A stretch of DNA of 43,700 nucleotides from Parafrankia irregularis (GTDB taxonomy: Bacteria > Actinomycetota > Actinomycetes > Frankiales > Frankiaceae). The translations under genes and the position numbers were made by a program. Under the pieces are notes generated by a model that was given only the letters and a program-made list of their open reading frames with translations, was not told the DNA's origin and did no database searches. Positions within the stretch are counted from its first letter, which is position 1; every line of letters begins with the position of its first letter. Below, piece by piece: positions 15,731 to 23,123 of the stretch. The stretch lies in assembly GCF_001536285.1 (NCBI RefSeq), contig NZ_FAOZ01000048.1, positions 1 to 43,700 of the forward strand. Direction: 5' to 3'.

Positions 15731-16963
15731 CTAGGACGTCTGGTCACGGCTGGTCGCGCAGGCGGTGGCGAGGGGGCCTGGTCTGCCGAGCAGGTAGCCC
15801 TGTCCCAGCTCGATGCCGGCCGCGAGGACGGCGTCATGTTCCTCGACGGTCTCGATCCCTTCCGCGATCACCTTTGCGTGGATCTTTCCGGCGAGGACAA
15901 CCAGGCCTGCCGCGAGCGCGGCGCGCACGGGGTCGCGGTCGATGCCGCGGGTGATGGTGTGGTCGAGCTTGATGATGTCCGGTCGGAGCGCGATGAGCTG
16001 CTCGAGTCCGGAGTAGCCGGTGCCGGCGTCGTCGACGGCGATATGCACGCCGGTTCCACGCAGCAGCCTGACAGCCTCGATGGCGTCCGGAGTGTCCGCC
16101 CACCGCTCGTGCTCGGTCACCTCGACGATGAGGCGGCTGGGGTCGGGCAGGTCGAGTGTCAGGGGAAGTAGACCGTGGGCGACGGTGCTGGGCGAGGCGT
16201 TGACCGCGAGCTTCACTCCCGGAGGCAGGTCAGGGAGAGCGGCGAGGGCCCGTCTGATGGCGATCGTCTCCAGTTCAGAGTAGAGATCAACGGCGCGAGC
16301 GTCCGCGTACCAGCCCTCGGTGTCACGGGTACGGCCGAAGCAGTCGGCGGGGAAGCGGGACAACGCCTCGACCCCGGTCACCTGCCCGGTCGCCATCCGC
16401 ACGATCGGCTGGTAGACGATCCGTGGGCCGCCGGTGTCGATGAGACGGCTAATACAGCGCCACACGCCGCTGCGGGTCTCCCACAGCCTGCGCAGATCAA
16501 TCAGGAACTCCTGCAGGAACGACGCGATGAGGCCCAGGAAGCGGCCCTCACGGGGCGCCAGCCCCGGCCGAGGCCGGTGGGCCACGCAGGCGCGCAGGCC
16601 GTATGGCTCGCCCTGCGCGTCGGACAGGTCAGTGACCGCGTACGCCCCGATGTCGAGATCTTTGATGATGTTCGACTTGGCGGTCTGGGGCTCGCTGCGA
16701 GCGTCGCCGATGACCAGGGGGATTCTGGCGTCCTGAATCTCACGGGACAGCTGCCGTCCTCGCGTGACCGTCACCCCGGGAGCAAGACCGAAACTCGCGC
16801 CGTCCCCGCTCACAACCTGGGTGACGGCCAGATCGCCCTCCCAGATGCTCAGCGACACGGCATCCATGTCCAGATGCCGACGAAGTACGTCCAGAAGATC
16901 CAGCACCTTCTGGTCGGGCGCGAGCACCGCCTCGGTCGGCGGACCGAAGGTCTTCGTAGCCAT
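15731..16963 (-). CDS. GAF-EAL cyclic-di-GMP phosphodiesterase, transposon passenger
   Basis: A 410-residue protein. Residues about 15-170 resemble a GAF sensor domain; residues about 175-405 are an EAL domain. EAL signature residues are present: the EAL motif (GVEALSRF), the Asn of AVNAS, Glu in IVEVTEHE, the Asp-Asp pair in AVDDAGTGYSGLEQL, Lys in IIKLD, the catalytic-region KVIAEGIET, and Gln in LGQGYLLGRP. It is therefore predicted to hydrolyse c-di-GMP to pGpG. There is no GGDEF domain or membrane segment. ATG 16963 follows a GGGGGCGAG ribosome site. It faces away from tnpR across the presumed res region. c-di-GMP controls development in actinobacteria, so a transposon that lowers it may alter host behaviour; that is inference. 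Confidence 0.93.
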   Translation of the reverse strand: MATKTFGPPTEAVLAPDQKVLDLLDVLRRHLDMDAVSLSIWEGDLAVTQVVSGDGASFGLAPGVTVTRGRQLSREIQDARIPLVIGDARSEPQTAKSNIIKDLDIGAYAVTDLSDAQGEPYGLRACVAHRPRPGLAPREGRFLGLIASFLQEFLIDLRRLWETRSGVWRCISRLIDTGGPRIVYQPIVRMATGQVTGVEALSRFPADCFGRTRDTEGWYADARAVDLYSELETIAIRRALAALPDLPPGVKLAVNASPSTVAHGLLPLTLDLPDPSRLIVEVTEHERWADTPDAIEAVRLLRGTGVHIAVDDAGTGYSGLEQLIALRPDIIKLDHTITRGIDRDPVRAALAAGLVVLAGKIHAKVIAEGIETVEEHDAVLAAGIELGQGYLLGRPGPLATACATSRDQTS

Positions 16964-17170
16964 CGCTCTCGCCCCCTCGCGAGATCGACAAGCCAATGAC
17001 GGCCTGTCCTCTCCCCATACCCGCCCGCTGACAACAAACCTGAATTCGATCTTCAAGAAAGGATCGTTTCCTGAAGATCTGCCCGAGAAGATCGACAAGG
17101 GCCCCGGAGTCGTCAAAAACTCCTTCAAAAACTGGCACCGTCAAGAACCGTCGACAGACCGTTTCCTGAG
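16964..17170. promoter_or_regulatory. Candidate res / divergent promoter region of the transposon
   Basis: 207 bp between the divergent EAL and tnpR genes, the only sizeable gap next to tnpR and so the expected resolution site. It is more AT-rich than its surroundings, with repeated CAAAAACT (17115, 17129) and TCAAGAACCGT (17142-17152). The sequence CGGTTCTTG (reverse of the latter) also occurs upstream of the other recombinase, near 9073-9081. Sub-sites cannot be fixed by eye. Confidence 0.5.
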
Positions 17171-17854
17171 ATGATCGCGGTCGTGACCGCAGCTTTCGAG
17201 CCCACCGAGCTCCTCGCCGCCGAGCCGGCGGTGCTCACCCACATCCGCATCGGCTACGCCCGGGTGTCGACCGGCGGGCAGAACCTCGAACGCCAACTCG
17301 ACGCGCTCACCGCCGCCGGCTGCCGGCGGATCTTCGCCGAGAAGCAGTCCGGCCGCGACACCGACCGCCCCGAACTCGCCGCATGCCTCGCCTTCACCCA
17401 GCCCGGCGACACGCTCGTCGTCCCCGCGCTCGACCGGCTCTCCCGATCCCTCCAAGACCTGATCACGACCGTGGGCGACCTACGCCGCCGTGGCATCGGG
17501 TTCACCTCGCTGCACGAGAACCTCGACACCACCACCCCCGGCGGCCGGCTCGTCTTCCACGTCTTCGCCGCGCTGGCCGAGTTCATCCGCGAGCTCATCG
17601 TCGCCGGCACCCGCGAGGGCCTGGCCGCCGCCCGCGAACGCGGCCGCGTCGGCGGACGGCCCACCGTCGCCACACCGGAGATCATCCGCGCCGCCCGCGA
17701 CATGCTCCCCAACCCCGACGCCAGCGTCACCTCGATCGCGAAGCTCCTCGGTGTCAGCCCCGGCACCCTCTACAACCACATCCCGGACCTGCGCGAGCTA
17801 CGCGCCGCCGGCCGGACCCGCCACCAGCTCGCCGCTTCGCCGCAGGCCAGCTAG
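17171..17854 (+). CDS. tnpR: Transposon resolvase (serine recombinase)
   Basis: A 227-residue serine recombinase. The catalytic motif GYARVSTGGQNLERQ carries Ser33; IFAEKQSGRDTDRPEL, LDRLSRSLQDLI and FHVFAALAEFIREL follow, and a C-terminal helix-turn-helix (IAKLLGVSPGTLYNHI). It resolves the cointegrates formed by TnpA. It lies at the right end, with its stop 9 bp before the inverted repeat, separated from tnpA by the passenger gene; in most Tn3 elements the two are adjacent. The start is ATG 17171. Confidence 0.95.
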   Translation: MIAVVTAAFEPTELLAAEPAVLTHIRIGYARVSTGGQNLERQLDALTAAGCRRIFAEKQSGRDTDRPELAACLAFTQPGDTLVVPALDRLSRSLQDLITTVGDLRRRGIGFTSLHENLDTTTPGGRLVFHVFAALAEFIRELIVAGTREGLAAARERGRVGGRPTVATPEIIRAARDMLPNPDASVTSIAKLLGVSPGTLYNHIPDLRELRAAGRTRHQLAASPQAS

Positions 17855-17904
17855 ATCACCGCCGTTTGCACCTGGTGACGCGTTTCTTACCGACACCCCA
17901 AGAT

Positions 17905-17930
17905 GTCCGGCGTCCCTGGGGACGCCGGAC
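17905..17930 (-). terminator. Terminator of the toxin-antitoxin operon
   Basis: GTCCGGCGTCCC and its exact complement face each other with a 2-nt loop (4 nt in practice), directly after the PIN gene stop (17935). The transposon landed immediately beside this hairpin. Confidence 0.8.
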
Positions 17931-17934
17931 CAGC

Positions 17935-18315
17935 TCACGGAGTGAGATCCAACAGGCGCACCGGCTGGCCCACCCACCGGTCCGGCGCCGCCGTCGCGAT
18001 CACCGCACCCTCGGGACGCTCCGGGGTGGGCTCGGCCGCGTACCGGACATGCGCCGGCGCCCAGCCCTCATCACGGGCCACCGCGAGCGCGGCCGCCAGG
18101 TCCAGCTCCACGATCGTCACCGCAGGCAGCGCGGCGATGTGCTCGGCGGTCCCCGGCCTGGCCCGGTCCGCCTCCACCAGCGCACACGCCGGCGCGTACA
18201 GGAAATGCCCCGGCTCGGTGTGGGCGAGGTGAATCAGCTCGGAGGCCAACCTGTTGCCGTGCCCGGCCGAGACCATCGCGGTGTCATCCAGCACCACGTG
18301 CAGCGCGGCGCTCAC
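17935..18315 (-). CDS. PIN-domain-like toxin
   Basis: A 126-residue PIN-like protein. Acidic positions are at LDDTAM near the start, LVEADR in the middle and VELD further on. This resembles actinobacterial VapC-type proteins, which are Mg-dependent RNases. The classical final acidic patch is less clear, so activity is probable but not certain. The start GTG 18315 overlaps the antitoxin stop (GTGA), the usual antitoxin-first coupling. Confidence 0.78.
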   Translation of the reverse strand: MSAALHVVLDDTAMVSAGHGNRLASELIHLAHTEPGHFLYAPACALVEADRARPGTAEHIAALPAVTIVELDLAAALAVARDEGWAPAHVRYAAEPTPERPEGAVIATAAPDRWVGQPVRLLDLTP

Positions 18316-18569
18316 CGCCCCAGCGCCCGCGCCAGCCGACGGTCCAGCTCCGCCCGGGCCTGCGCGGCCTCCTCCTCCGTCGGGTCGTAGCCGCTCCACT
18401 CCCGCAGCACCACCCGCGCCCGCTCGGCACGCTCCGCACGTTCCGCCGGCGTCAGCAGCGTGCTCGCCAACCGGGCCAGATACGCCCGCAACGACAACCC
18501 CTCCGCTGCCGCCACCTCCGCCAGCCGATCCCGCGCCTCCGCCGGAATCCGCACATTCGCATCCGCCAC
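18312..18569 (-). CDS. Ribbon-helix-helix antitoxin
   Basis: About 85 residues. The N-terminal DNA-binding part is DANVRIPAEARDRLAEVAAA then EGLSLRAYLARLAST, a ribbon-helix-helix. The C-terminal acidic, Ala-rich helix (DPTEEEAAQARAELDRR) would wrap the toxin. The start is ambiguous among GTG 18569, 18572 and 18590; 18569 lies 5 nt after AGGAGG and is preferred. The palindrome at 18601 is its probable autoregulatory operator. Confidence 0.82.
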   Translation of the reverse strand: MADANVRIPAEARDRLAEVAAAEGLSLRAYLARLASTLLTPAERAERAERARVVLREWSGYDPTEEEAAQARAELDRRLARALGR

Positions 18570-18600
18570 CACGGCCTCCTCCCGATCCACTCCCCCGCAG

Positions 18601-18628
18601 GATACGGGTACGCGGACGTACCCGTATC
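18601..18628 (-). promoter_or_regulatory. Toxin-antitoxin operator
   Basis: GATACGGGTACG-CGGA-CGTACCCGTATC has perfect 12-bp arms, 30-60 bp before the antitoxin start. On the minus strand TATCCT at its end makes a plausible -10. Ribbon-helix-helix antitoxins bind such operators together with their toxin. Confidence 0.8.
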
Positions 18629-18637
18629 GGATCTCGG

Positions 18638-19039
18638 CTACCCGGCGGCGGCCGCGCTGCCGGGCGCCGGCAGCCAGGTGAGATGGAGGCGAGTAGGCGA
18701 CGCGGCCAGCCAGATCAGGGTTGCAGAACTCTCCTCCACGCGTCCCCGGCGCAGGCCCGGGATACCGCAGAGCTCTCCCTCAAAAACGGCTGGCATCAGA
18801 TAGTCGATGACGGCGGCAACCGTAGGACCGCCTGCCCACTCGAGACGGACCGTGTCCCCTACGCCGATCCATCCGTGAGTCCAGTCGGCCTTGGCGAGGA
18901 AGGTACCGAGCCCGTCAACAACCAGCCCCAGCAGTACAGCTGCCAGGTTGCCACGCCCGCACTTCCACTTGCTCGCCTCCAGCTCCGTCATGCAATCGCC
19001 AGCGATCACGGCAAGGGCAGGAAGCTCGACTTCGGTCAC
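18638..19039 (-). CDS. Hypothetical protein beside the partition locus
   Basis: A 133-residue protein starting at GTG 19039 (GAGG 8 nt upstream); ATG 18991 is an alternative. It is mixed alpha/beta in appearance, with segments such as NLAAVLLGLVVDGLGTFL, VGDTVRLEWAGGPTVAAVI and ATLIWLAASPTRLHLTWLP, and no transmembrane segment that is clearly long enough. It is divergent from parA. No family recognised. Confidence 0.55.
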   Translation of the reverse strand: MTEVELPALAVIAGDCMTELEASKWKCGRGNLAAVLLGLVVDGLGTFLAKADWTHGWIGVGDTVRLEWAGGPTVAAVIDYLMPAVFEGELCGIPGLRRGRVEESSATLIWLAASPTRLHLTWLPAPGSAAAAG

Positions 19040-19140
19040 TCCGACATCCTCGGTTCGACCGGTGCGCTGGTCATCGGTACGGCGCGCCGAAGGACCATCG
19101 CCAGGCCACGGCGAAGCCCGCCCTGGCGAGCAGAATTTTC

Positions 19141-19169
19141 GCTTGCGGATATGCAAGCAAGATGCTTGC
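19141..19169. promoter_or_regulatory. Alternating GCTTGC/GCAAGC hexamers upstream of parA
   Basis: GCTTGC (19141), GCAAGC (19153) and GCTTGC (19164) alternate in orientation with 6- and 5-bp gaps, in a short AT-richer patch 60 bp before parA. The position and form suit a par operator or part of the centromere. Confidence 0.5.
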
Positions 19170-19231
19170 CGCCGTGCTGGCCATGGCGCCAGACTCTGGC
19201 CAGACGATGTCCGGGTGGAGCAAGTAGGGAG

Positions 19232-20032
19232 ATGGCGTTGACGACGGTGGCGGTCTATAGCGAGAAGGGCGGCGTCGGGAAGACGGCGCTGGCGTCCGGG
19301 CTGGTGGCGGCTGCGGCCGCGCGTGGGATGCGGGTCCTAGCCGTCGATCTGGACCCGCGGCACACGCTGACGGATGAGCTCGGCGTCGACAGCCCGGCGT
19401 ACTCCGTCAACGACCTCCTGTTCATCGACCCCAACGACCCGGACCCGGCTGACGCGGCCGAGCTGGTTCAGGACGCCCTCTCCCCCGCCGGCGAAGCATG
19501 GCCAGATCTGGTGCGGGTCTTGGCCGCCGAGCGGGCTCTGTCCCACCGGGAGGTCGACGCCACCATCGGCCTCGAGCACCGGCTCGCCCGCGCCGTGCGA
19601 GGAGTCATCGACGTGGACCTGGTCGTCATCGACGTTCCCCCGCGAGCCGGCGGCCGGCTCGCGGGGGCTGCGCTGGTCACCGCAAACGTGGTGGTGATCC
19701 CCGCGACCCTGACCCTCGATGGGTACATCGGGGCCGGCGAGGCGATGACGACGGTCCGACACATCCAACGCGGCCCGAACCCCGATCTGCAGGTGGCGGG
19801 GATCGTACGGAGCATCACGCCTCGGCCGGTCCGGCAGATCCACCAAGAGTTGGACCGTCAACTCGCCGAGACCTACCCCGATCTGCTTCTCGACGCACGC
19901 ATCCCGCACTACGCGGTACGTGAGGAGGCCCGCACCGCGTCGGTGCCCATCACGAGCGCACCGGGCCGCGAGGCCCGGACCTTGGCATCCGCATACGGCT
20001 CTGTGCTCGACATCGTGATCAAGGGGGACTGA
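19232..20032 (+). CDS. parA: ParA-family partition ATPase
   Basis: A 266-residue ParA/MinD-type Walker ATPase. The deviant Walker A is SEKGGVGKT (residues 10-18) with the signature Lys. VLAVDLDPRHTLTDELG forms the A' motif, DLVVIDVPPRAG is Walker B, and a strand with NVVVIPATLTLDGYIGAGEA follows. It lacks the N-terminal helix-turn-helix of long ParA, so repression is probably done by the next gene. Start: ATG 19232 abuts the GGGAG site, and TTG 19238 would give better spacing. The stop overlaps the next ATG (TGATG). Confidence 0.93.
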   Translation: MALTTVAVYSEKGGVGKTALASGLVAAAAARGMRVLAVDLDPRHTLTDELGVDSPAYSVNDLLFIDPNDPDPADAAELVQDALSPAGEAWPDLVRVLAAERALSHREVDATIGLEHRLARAVRGVIDVDLVVIDVPPRAGGRLAGAALVTANVVVIPATLTLDGYIGAGEAMTTVRHIQRGPNPDLQVAGIVRSITPRPVRQIHQELDRQLAETYPDLLLDARIPHYAVREEARTASVPITSAPGREARTLASAYGSVLDIVIKGD

Positions 20033-20583
20033 TGGCCCGCTCGCTCATCCAGCAGGGCCGTGGCCGGCTACAGAAGGCGGGCGACGCCTACACAGATCCG
20101 GCCGTCATTCCTGCAGTTCCCACGTCGCGCCCTCGCCCAGAAGCATCCGAAGATGATGGCGAGAACGCCAGCAAATCTGCTAGCGAAAAAGCTAGCAATA
20201 AAGCTGGCTCGGATGCTGACTCTTCCGCTAGCGATACTGCCAGCGCTCACGCCAGCACGATAGACAGCAGGTCCGCCAGCTCTGGTGATGGCAACGAGAT
20301 AGCACCAGAGCTGGCAGAACAGCCAGCACCTAGGCCAGCGCGCCGGCGCGGCCGCCCCCCCGGTCCCCGGCGCGTAGCCCTCTCTGTCCGTATCAGGGCC
20401 GAGACAGACGCTCGCCTCACCGCTGCCGTGGAGACAGCGGGCATGGGACCGCAGGAGATCGTGGAGGAGGCTCTGGCGGCATGGTTCGACCGTCACGAGC
20501 GTCGCCAGCGCGGCAAAAGCGCCAGCATTTCCGCCAGCGGAAATGCTGGCTACTCTGCTATCGCTGCCGAAGGCCTGACATGA
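20032..20583 (+). CDS. Partition partner with ribbon-helix-helix domain
   Basis: A 183-residue protein. The N-terminus is basic. Residues 46-85 are a tetrapeptide repeat of the type A-S-x-x. Residues about 103-113 are Arg/Pro-rich. Residues about 118-160 (VALSVRIRAETDARLTAAVE, then GPQEIVEEALAAWFD) are a ribbon-helix-helix DNA-binding domain. The C-terminus has further A-S repeats. Being coupled to parA, it is the probable centromere-binding protein. The A-S repeats are produced by DNA hexamers spaced exactly 12 bp, so the gene itself may carry the binding sites. Classical ParB motifs are absent. Confidence 0.8.
   Translation: MARSLIQQGRGRLQKAGDAYTDPAVIPAVPTSRPRPEASEDDGENASKSASEKASNKAGSDADSSASDTASAHASTIDSRSASSGDGNEIAPELAEQPAPRPARRRGRPPGPRRVALSVRIRAETDARLTAAVETAGMGPQEIVEEALAAWFDRHERRQRGKSASISASGNAGYSAIAAEGLT
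20167..20562. repeat. 12-bp-spaced GCYRGC iterons inside the partition gene
   Basis: Hexamers of the GCTAGC/GCCAGC/GCTGGC type start at 20167, 20179, 20191, 20203, 20215, 20227, 20239, 20251, 20263 and 20275, then at 20310, 20322 and 20334, then at 20521, 20533, 20545 and 20557. Steps within each group are exactly 12 bp. The first and third groups are in the reading frame (Ala-Ser), but the middle group is in another frame and still keeps the motif and spacing, so the DNA pattern, not the peptide, is conserved. Confidence 0.85.
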
Positions 20584-20605
20584 CCTGTGGAGCCGCCTGG
20601 CCAGG

Positions 20606-20629
20606 GATGCGCGGCTCGGGCCGCGCATC
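20606..20629 (+). terminator. Terminator after the partition operon
   Basis: GATGCGCGGC-TCGG-GCCGCGCATC, perfect 10-bp arms with a 4-nt loop, 23 bp after the stop codon at 20583. Confidence 0.85.
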
Positions 20630-20787
20630 GGTCGTCCGAGCAGCATCGGTGCGGGCTGTGGTCAACCCGCTTGGACGATGCGTGGCCCGAGCCTGGCGGC
20701 TGCGGGCCGTGGGCGCGGTGCGCGTGCCGCGGCAGAGAGGCTGACATCAGATCTTGATTCGGCGATGATAATCGCGGTGGCGAGTTC

Positions 20788-20801
20788 AAAACGTTCGTTT
20801 T
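20788..20801. promoter_or_regulatory. Plasmid-wide palindrome (site D)
   Basis: AAAACG-TT-CGTTTT, perfect. Unlike sites A-C it lies between two converging genes, so it is not an obvious promoter operator. A centromere-like or boundary role is possible. A TTGAAC element beside it on the minus strand could start an antisense transcript into the partition gene. Confidence 0.6.
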
Positions 20802-20820
20802 TAACGACGCTCCGCCCAAA

Positions 20821-20842
20821 GGGTGGGGCTGGCGCCCCACCC
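20821..20842. terminator. Hairpin between converging genes
   Basis: GGGTGGGGC and GCCCCACCC with a 4-nt loop, located 49 bp after the GNAT gene stop on the minus strand. Probably its terminator. Confidence 0.7.
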
Positions 20843-20890
20843 CGATGAAGCTGGATCTTTCAGAACATCTTGGCCGTGAGCTCGCGACCT

Positions 20891-21445
20891 TCATGCCACT
20901 CGAACGTCGTCCGACTCCACGATGGGCAGATCCGGAGTGATCGTCGCGGGTGCCTCGAACAGGGCTCCGGAGTTGGTACCTGGAACAGTCCGGAGGTAGG
21001 TGAAACCAGCACGGCGGTAGTACTCCTGGAGCTGGTGGTTCGTTGACCAGACGTCGATACGAACGACATCAGCGCCCGCCTTGGCCGCCCGTGTCTGGGT
21101 CCAGGTGATGAGACATGCTCCGATTCCGCGGCCGCCGAGGCCTGGGGCAACGTTCGCTTTGAACACGTACCGGGCAGGGACCGCGAGTTCCTCAGGCGTC
21201 CACAAGGACGGATCGCCGTGTGGCGAGGTCGTGATCGTCCCGACGGCAGGGCCACCGGGCTCGAGCGCGGCCATGACGGTCGCACCTTGGTCGATCCAAG
21301 CGACGATCTTCTCCCGTGGAAACGGCGTCGACCACTGATCGGTGCCGTGCAACGTCATCAGCCGGGCCGCAGTCTCCCGACGCCAGCGGAGGATCGTGTC
21401 CGCGTCGTCCGGCACCGCCCCACGCAGGTAGAGCGTGGGGGTCAT
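20891..21445 (-). CDS. GNAT-family N-acetyltransferase
   Basis: A 184-residue GNAT acetyltransferase. The N-terminal LRGAVPDDADTILRWRRETA matches the family's first strand and helix. The acetyl-CoA loop is VAPGLGGRGIGACLI. The later strand ADVVRIDVWSTNHQLQEYYR and YYRRAGFTYLRTV match motif B. The substrate is unknown; relatives include antibiotic and small-molecule acetylases. Its ATG 21445 overlaps the stop of the GntR gene (ATGA), so the regulator and enzyme are one operon. Confidence 0.9.
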   Translation of the reverse strand: MTPTLYLRGAVPDDADTILRWRRETAARLMTLHGTDQWSTPFPREKIVAWIDQGATVMAALEPGGPAVGTITTSPHGDPSLWTPEELAVPARYVFKANVAPGLGGRGIGACLITWTQTRAAKAGADVVRIDVWSTNHQLQEYYRRAGFTYLRTVPGTNSGALFEAPATITPDLPIVESDDVRVA

Positions 21446-22233
21446 GGGTGACGCTCGTTGCCGCGGCCTGCGACGTCGTAGACGACTCGATGCATGTCCG
21501 AACGGTAGACGGTTTCGGTGACGCGGAGGACCCTGCCGCCAGGCGTCTCGTAGGACACCCGCTGCCTGATCAAGGCGAATACGCCAGCGGGGGCTTCGAA
21601 GAAGCCGGACTCCACTGCCGTCAGGGGACGCCCGGACAGGTAGTCCCGGTGCAGCCGCATCGGGTGCCCGCGCTCCGCCACGAACGATGTGGTGCCCTGG
21701 CTGATGTCGTGTGGTGAGGCCAGCTCGGGGATCTCATCTACCAGCCAGCGGGGGAAGATCGACGCCTCGATTGAGGCTGGGACGTCGTCGACTGAGCGCC
21801 AACAACGTCGCATTACCAGCGGAGCGTTCGGCTCAACATCGAGCAGAGTCGCCTGATCGGCAGTCGCGGGAACGTTCAGGCATTCAAAGCGCTGGCTCGG
21901 TCGACGCATCGCCTCCAGGACATCCGTCATCCATGAGTCCTGAGCGGTGATCCCCTCCCGACGATCAAGATCTTCGCTGTGAGTCGCGTAGATCGTCAGA
22001 AGTTGATGATCTATCACATACGTACCTGACCCGTGGATTGTCTCCACGATTCCAGCCGCCGCCAGCCTCTTCACCGCGTTGCGGGCAGTCGTCGACGACA
22101 CGCTGTACTGCTTCTGGAGCTGCGGCTCCGTTGGGAGACGGCCTGTCTCGCCGAACTCTCCCGCCTCGATCCGAGTGCGCAGGTCATCTGCGACCCGCTG
22201 GTACGCAGGCACGTGTCGCCGAGCCGGTGTCAT
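21442..22233 (-). CDS. GntR-family regulator, HutC subfamily
   Basis: A 263-residue regulator. The N-terminal winged helix begins PAYQRVADDLRTRIEAGEFG, with the recognition region LPTEPQLQKQYSVSSTTARN and wing GSGTYV. The C-terminal UTRA ligand domain includes PLVMRRCWRS, RWLVDEIPEL, and RVTETVYRSDMHRVVYDV. The start ATG 22233 has GGGAGGGG upstream. The frame stays open upstream to 22485, but that part overlaps palindromes and is rejected. HutC members sense small metabolites. Here it probably controls itself and the acetyltransferase; the palindrome at 37861 has a GntR-like form but is far away. Confidence 0.93.
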   Translation of the reverse strand: MTPARRHVPAYQRVADDLRTRIEAGEFGETGRLPTEPQLQKQYSVSSTTARNAVKRLAAAGIVETIHGSGTYVIDHQLLTIYATHSEDLDRREGITAQDSWMTDVLEAMRRPSQRFECLNVPATADQATLLDVEPNAPLVMRRCWRSVDDVPASIEASIFPRWLVDEIPELASPHDISQGTTSFVAERGHPMRLHRDYLSGRPLTAVESGFFEAPAGVFALIRQRVSYETPGGRVLRVTETVYRSDMHRVVYDVAGRGNERHP

Positions 22234-22306
22234 CGCCCCTCCCGAAAAGTCATGGCCATGAATGTACTCAGAGCCCTTGACCGGTTGGAGCTGACGGGTC
22301 ACGATG

Positions 22307-22338
22307 CTCATCACAGTCATTGCAATGACTGTGATGAG
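22307..22338. repeat. Perfect 32-bp palindrome between gntR and whiB-like genes
   Basis: CTCATCACAGTCATTG followed by its exact complement, without a spacer. It lies in the divergent region before the transfer block and is a candidate operator for either direction. Confidence 0.85.
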
Positions 22339-22340
22339 AG

Positions 22341-22371
22341 CTCCGGCCAGTGATCGCAACACTGGCCGGAG
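22341..22371. terminator. Hairpin upstream of the whiB-like gene
   Basis: CTCCGGCCAGTG and CACTGGCCGGAG (22341-22352, 22360-22371) with a 7-nt loop, three bases after the 32-bp palindrome. It could attenuate or isolate the transfer operon. Confidence 0.55.
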
Positions 22372-22470
22372 GGATCCGCCCCCGACTGCACCGGAGGTCA
22401 GACCCATGGGCAATCCTGCCCGATTCCCGACTCTCCGCCGTCCTGACCTGGCCGGGGGGGTGCGCTGATC

Positions 22471-22719
22471 ATGGATTGGCGTCACCGTGCCCTGTGCCGC
22501 GATGAGGACCCGGAACTCTTCTTCCCTGTTGGTACGACCGGCCCGGCCGAGCGCCAGGTCGAAGAGGCGAAGGCCGTCTGCAGGCGTTGCCCGGTCACGA
22601 GCGACTGCCTGAACTGGGCGTTGGACACCGGGCAGGACTCCGGTGTCTGGGGTGGTCTGTCCGAGGACGAGCGCCGGGCGCTGAAGCGCCGGGAGCGTCT
22701 GAGGGTCAGGACGTCATGA
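22471..22719 (+). CDS. WhiB-like iron-sulfur regulator
   Basis: An 82-residue Wbl protein. Four cysteines in the family arrangement (Cys9, then CRRCPVTSDC at 37, 40 and 46) would ligate a [4Fe-4S] cluster. The G-(V/I)-W-G-G turn is GVWGG, and a basic C-terminus (KRRERLRVRTS) follows. Wbl proteins regulate by binding sigma factor or DNA and are common on actinobacterial plasmids. It is the first gene of the long transfer block and overlaps the next gene (ATGA), so it may control the block. Confidence 0.95.
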   Translation: MDWRHRALCRDEDPELFFPVGTTGPAERQVEEAKAVCRRCPVTSDCLNWALDTGQDSGVWGGLSEDERRALKRRERLRVRTS

Positions 22720-23123
22720 CCGCCCCCATCACTGCCGCGGAGGAGCGGCTGGACCAAGCGCACAGCGTCTATCTCGCTGAGGTCGCGCGGTTGGACGAGA
22801 TCCTGCGCGTCACCGCCGACGCCATGCAGACCCCCCGGGCCAGGAATCTGCTTCGTCTGGCCGCGCGGGCGTTGTCCGAGGCGTCCGAGGCCACCGTGGC
22901 GTCGGCGGTGACGCTCGCGTCGCCCGCCGGCGGCGCGGAGAGCGAGACCGCGCTACGGGTCGCGACGCGGGCTATGGCCCTGTGCTCCAGGGCGTTCGCG
23001 GCGATGGGTCTGGCCTACCCGCCGTCCCGGCTGCGGACGGCCGACGCCCGGTTGATGGACATCGCCTGGGCGATTCGGCACGCCGACCACGACGCCGACC
23101 ACGGTCAGGCGGTGGCCTCATGA
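22716..23123 (+). CDS. Helical hypothetical protein of the transfer operon
   Basis: A 135-residue, almost wholly helical, Ala-rich protein starting MTAPITAAEERLDQAH. No membrane span and no recognised family. It is translationally coupled at both ends (overlaps the whiB-like stop and the next ATG), which supports it as a real operon member. Confidence 0.75.
   Translation: MTAPITAAEERLDQAHSVYLAEVARLDEILRVTADAMQTPRARNLLRLAARALSEASEATVASAVTLASPAGGAESETALRVATRAMALCSRAFAAMGLAYPPSRLRTADARLMDIAWAIRHADHDADHGQAVAS

Larger units (their letters stand above)
12627..17899 (+). mobile_element. Tn3-family transposon with GAF-EAL passenger
   Basis: Both ends are visible. The left inverted repeat is 12627-12663 and the right is 17863-17899; 35 of 37 bases match, beginning GGGGTG and including GGTAAGAAACG and GTCACCAGGTGCAAACG. 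The flanks carry a 5-bp direct duplication AAGAT (12622-12626, 17900-17904), the expected Tn3 target duplication. Contents: tnpA (plus), a GAF-EAL gene (minus) and tnpR (plus) at the right end. Intact ends, an exact duplication and intact genes indicate a recent, probably still active insertion, placed between the nuclease promoter region and the toxin-antitoxin terminator. Confidence 0.96.

Noticed and set aside
20167-20280. CRISPR-like array
   Set aside because: The spacing is only 12 bp with 6-bp repeats and lies within a gene. No cas genes are present anywhere in the window.
22234-22485. N-terminal extension of the GntR protein with a possible membrane segment
   Set aside because: The apparent hydrophobic stretch is encoded by the 32-bp palindrome. 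ATG 22233 has a strong ribosome site and the domain starts there.
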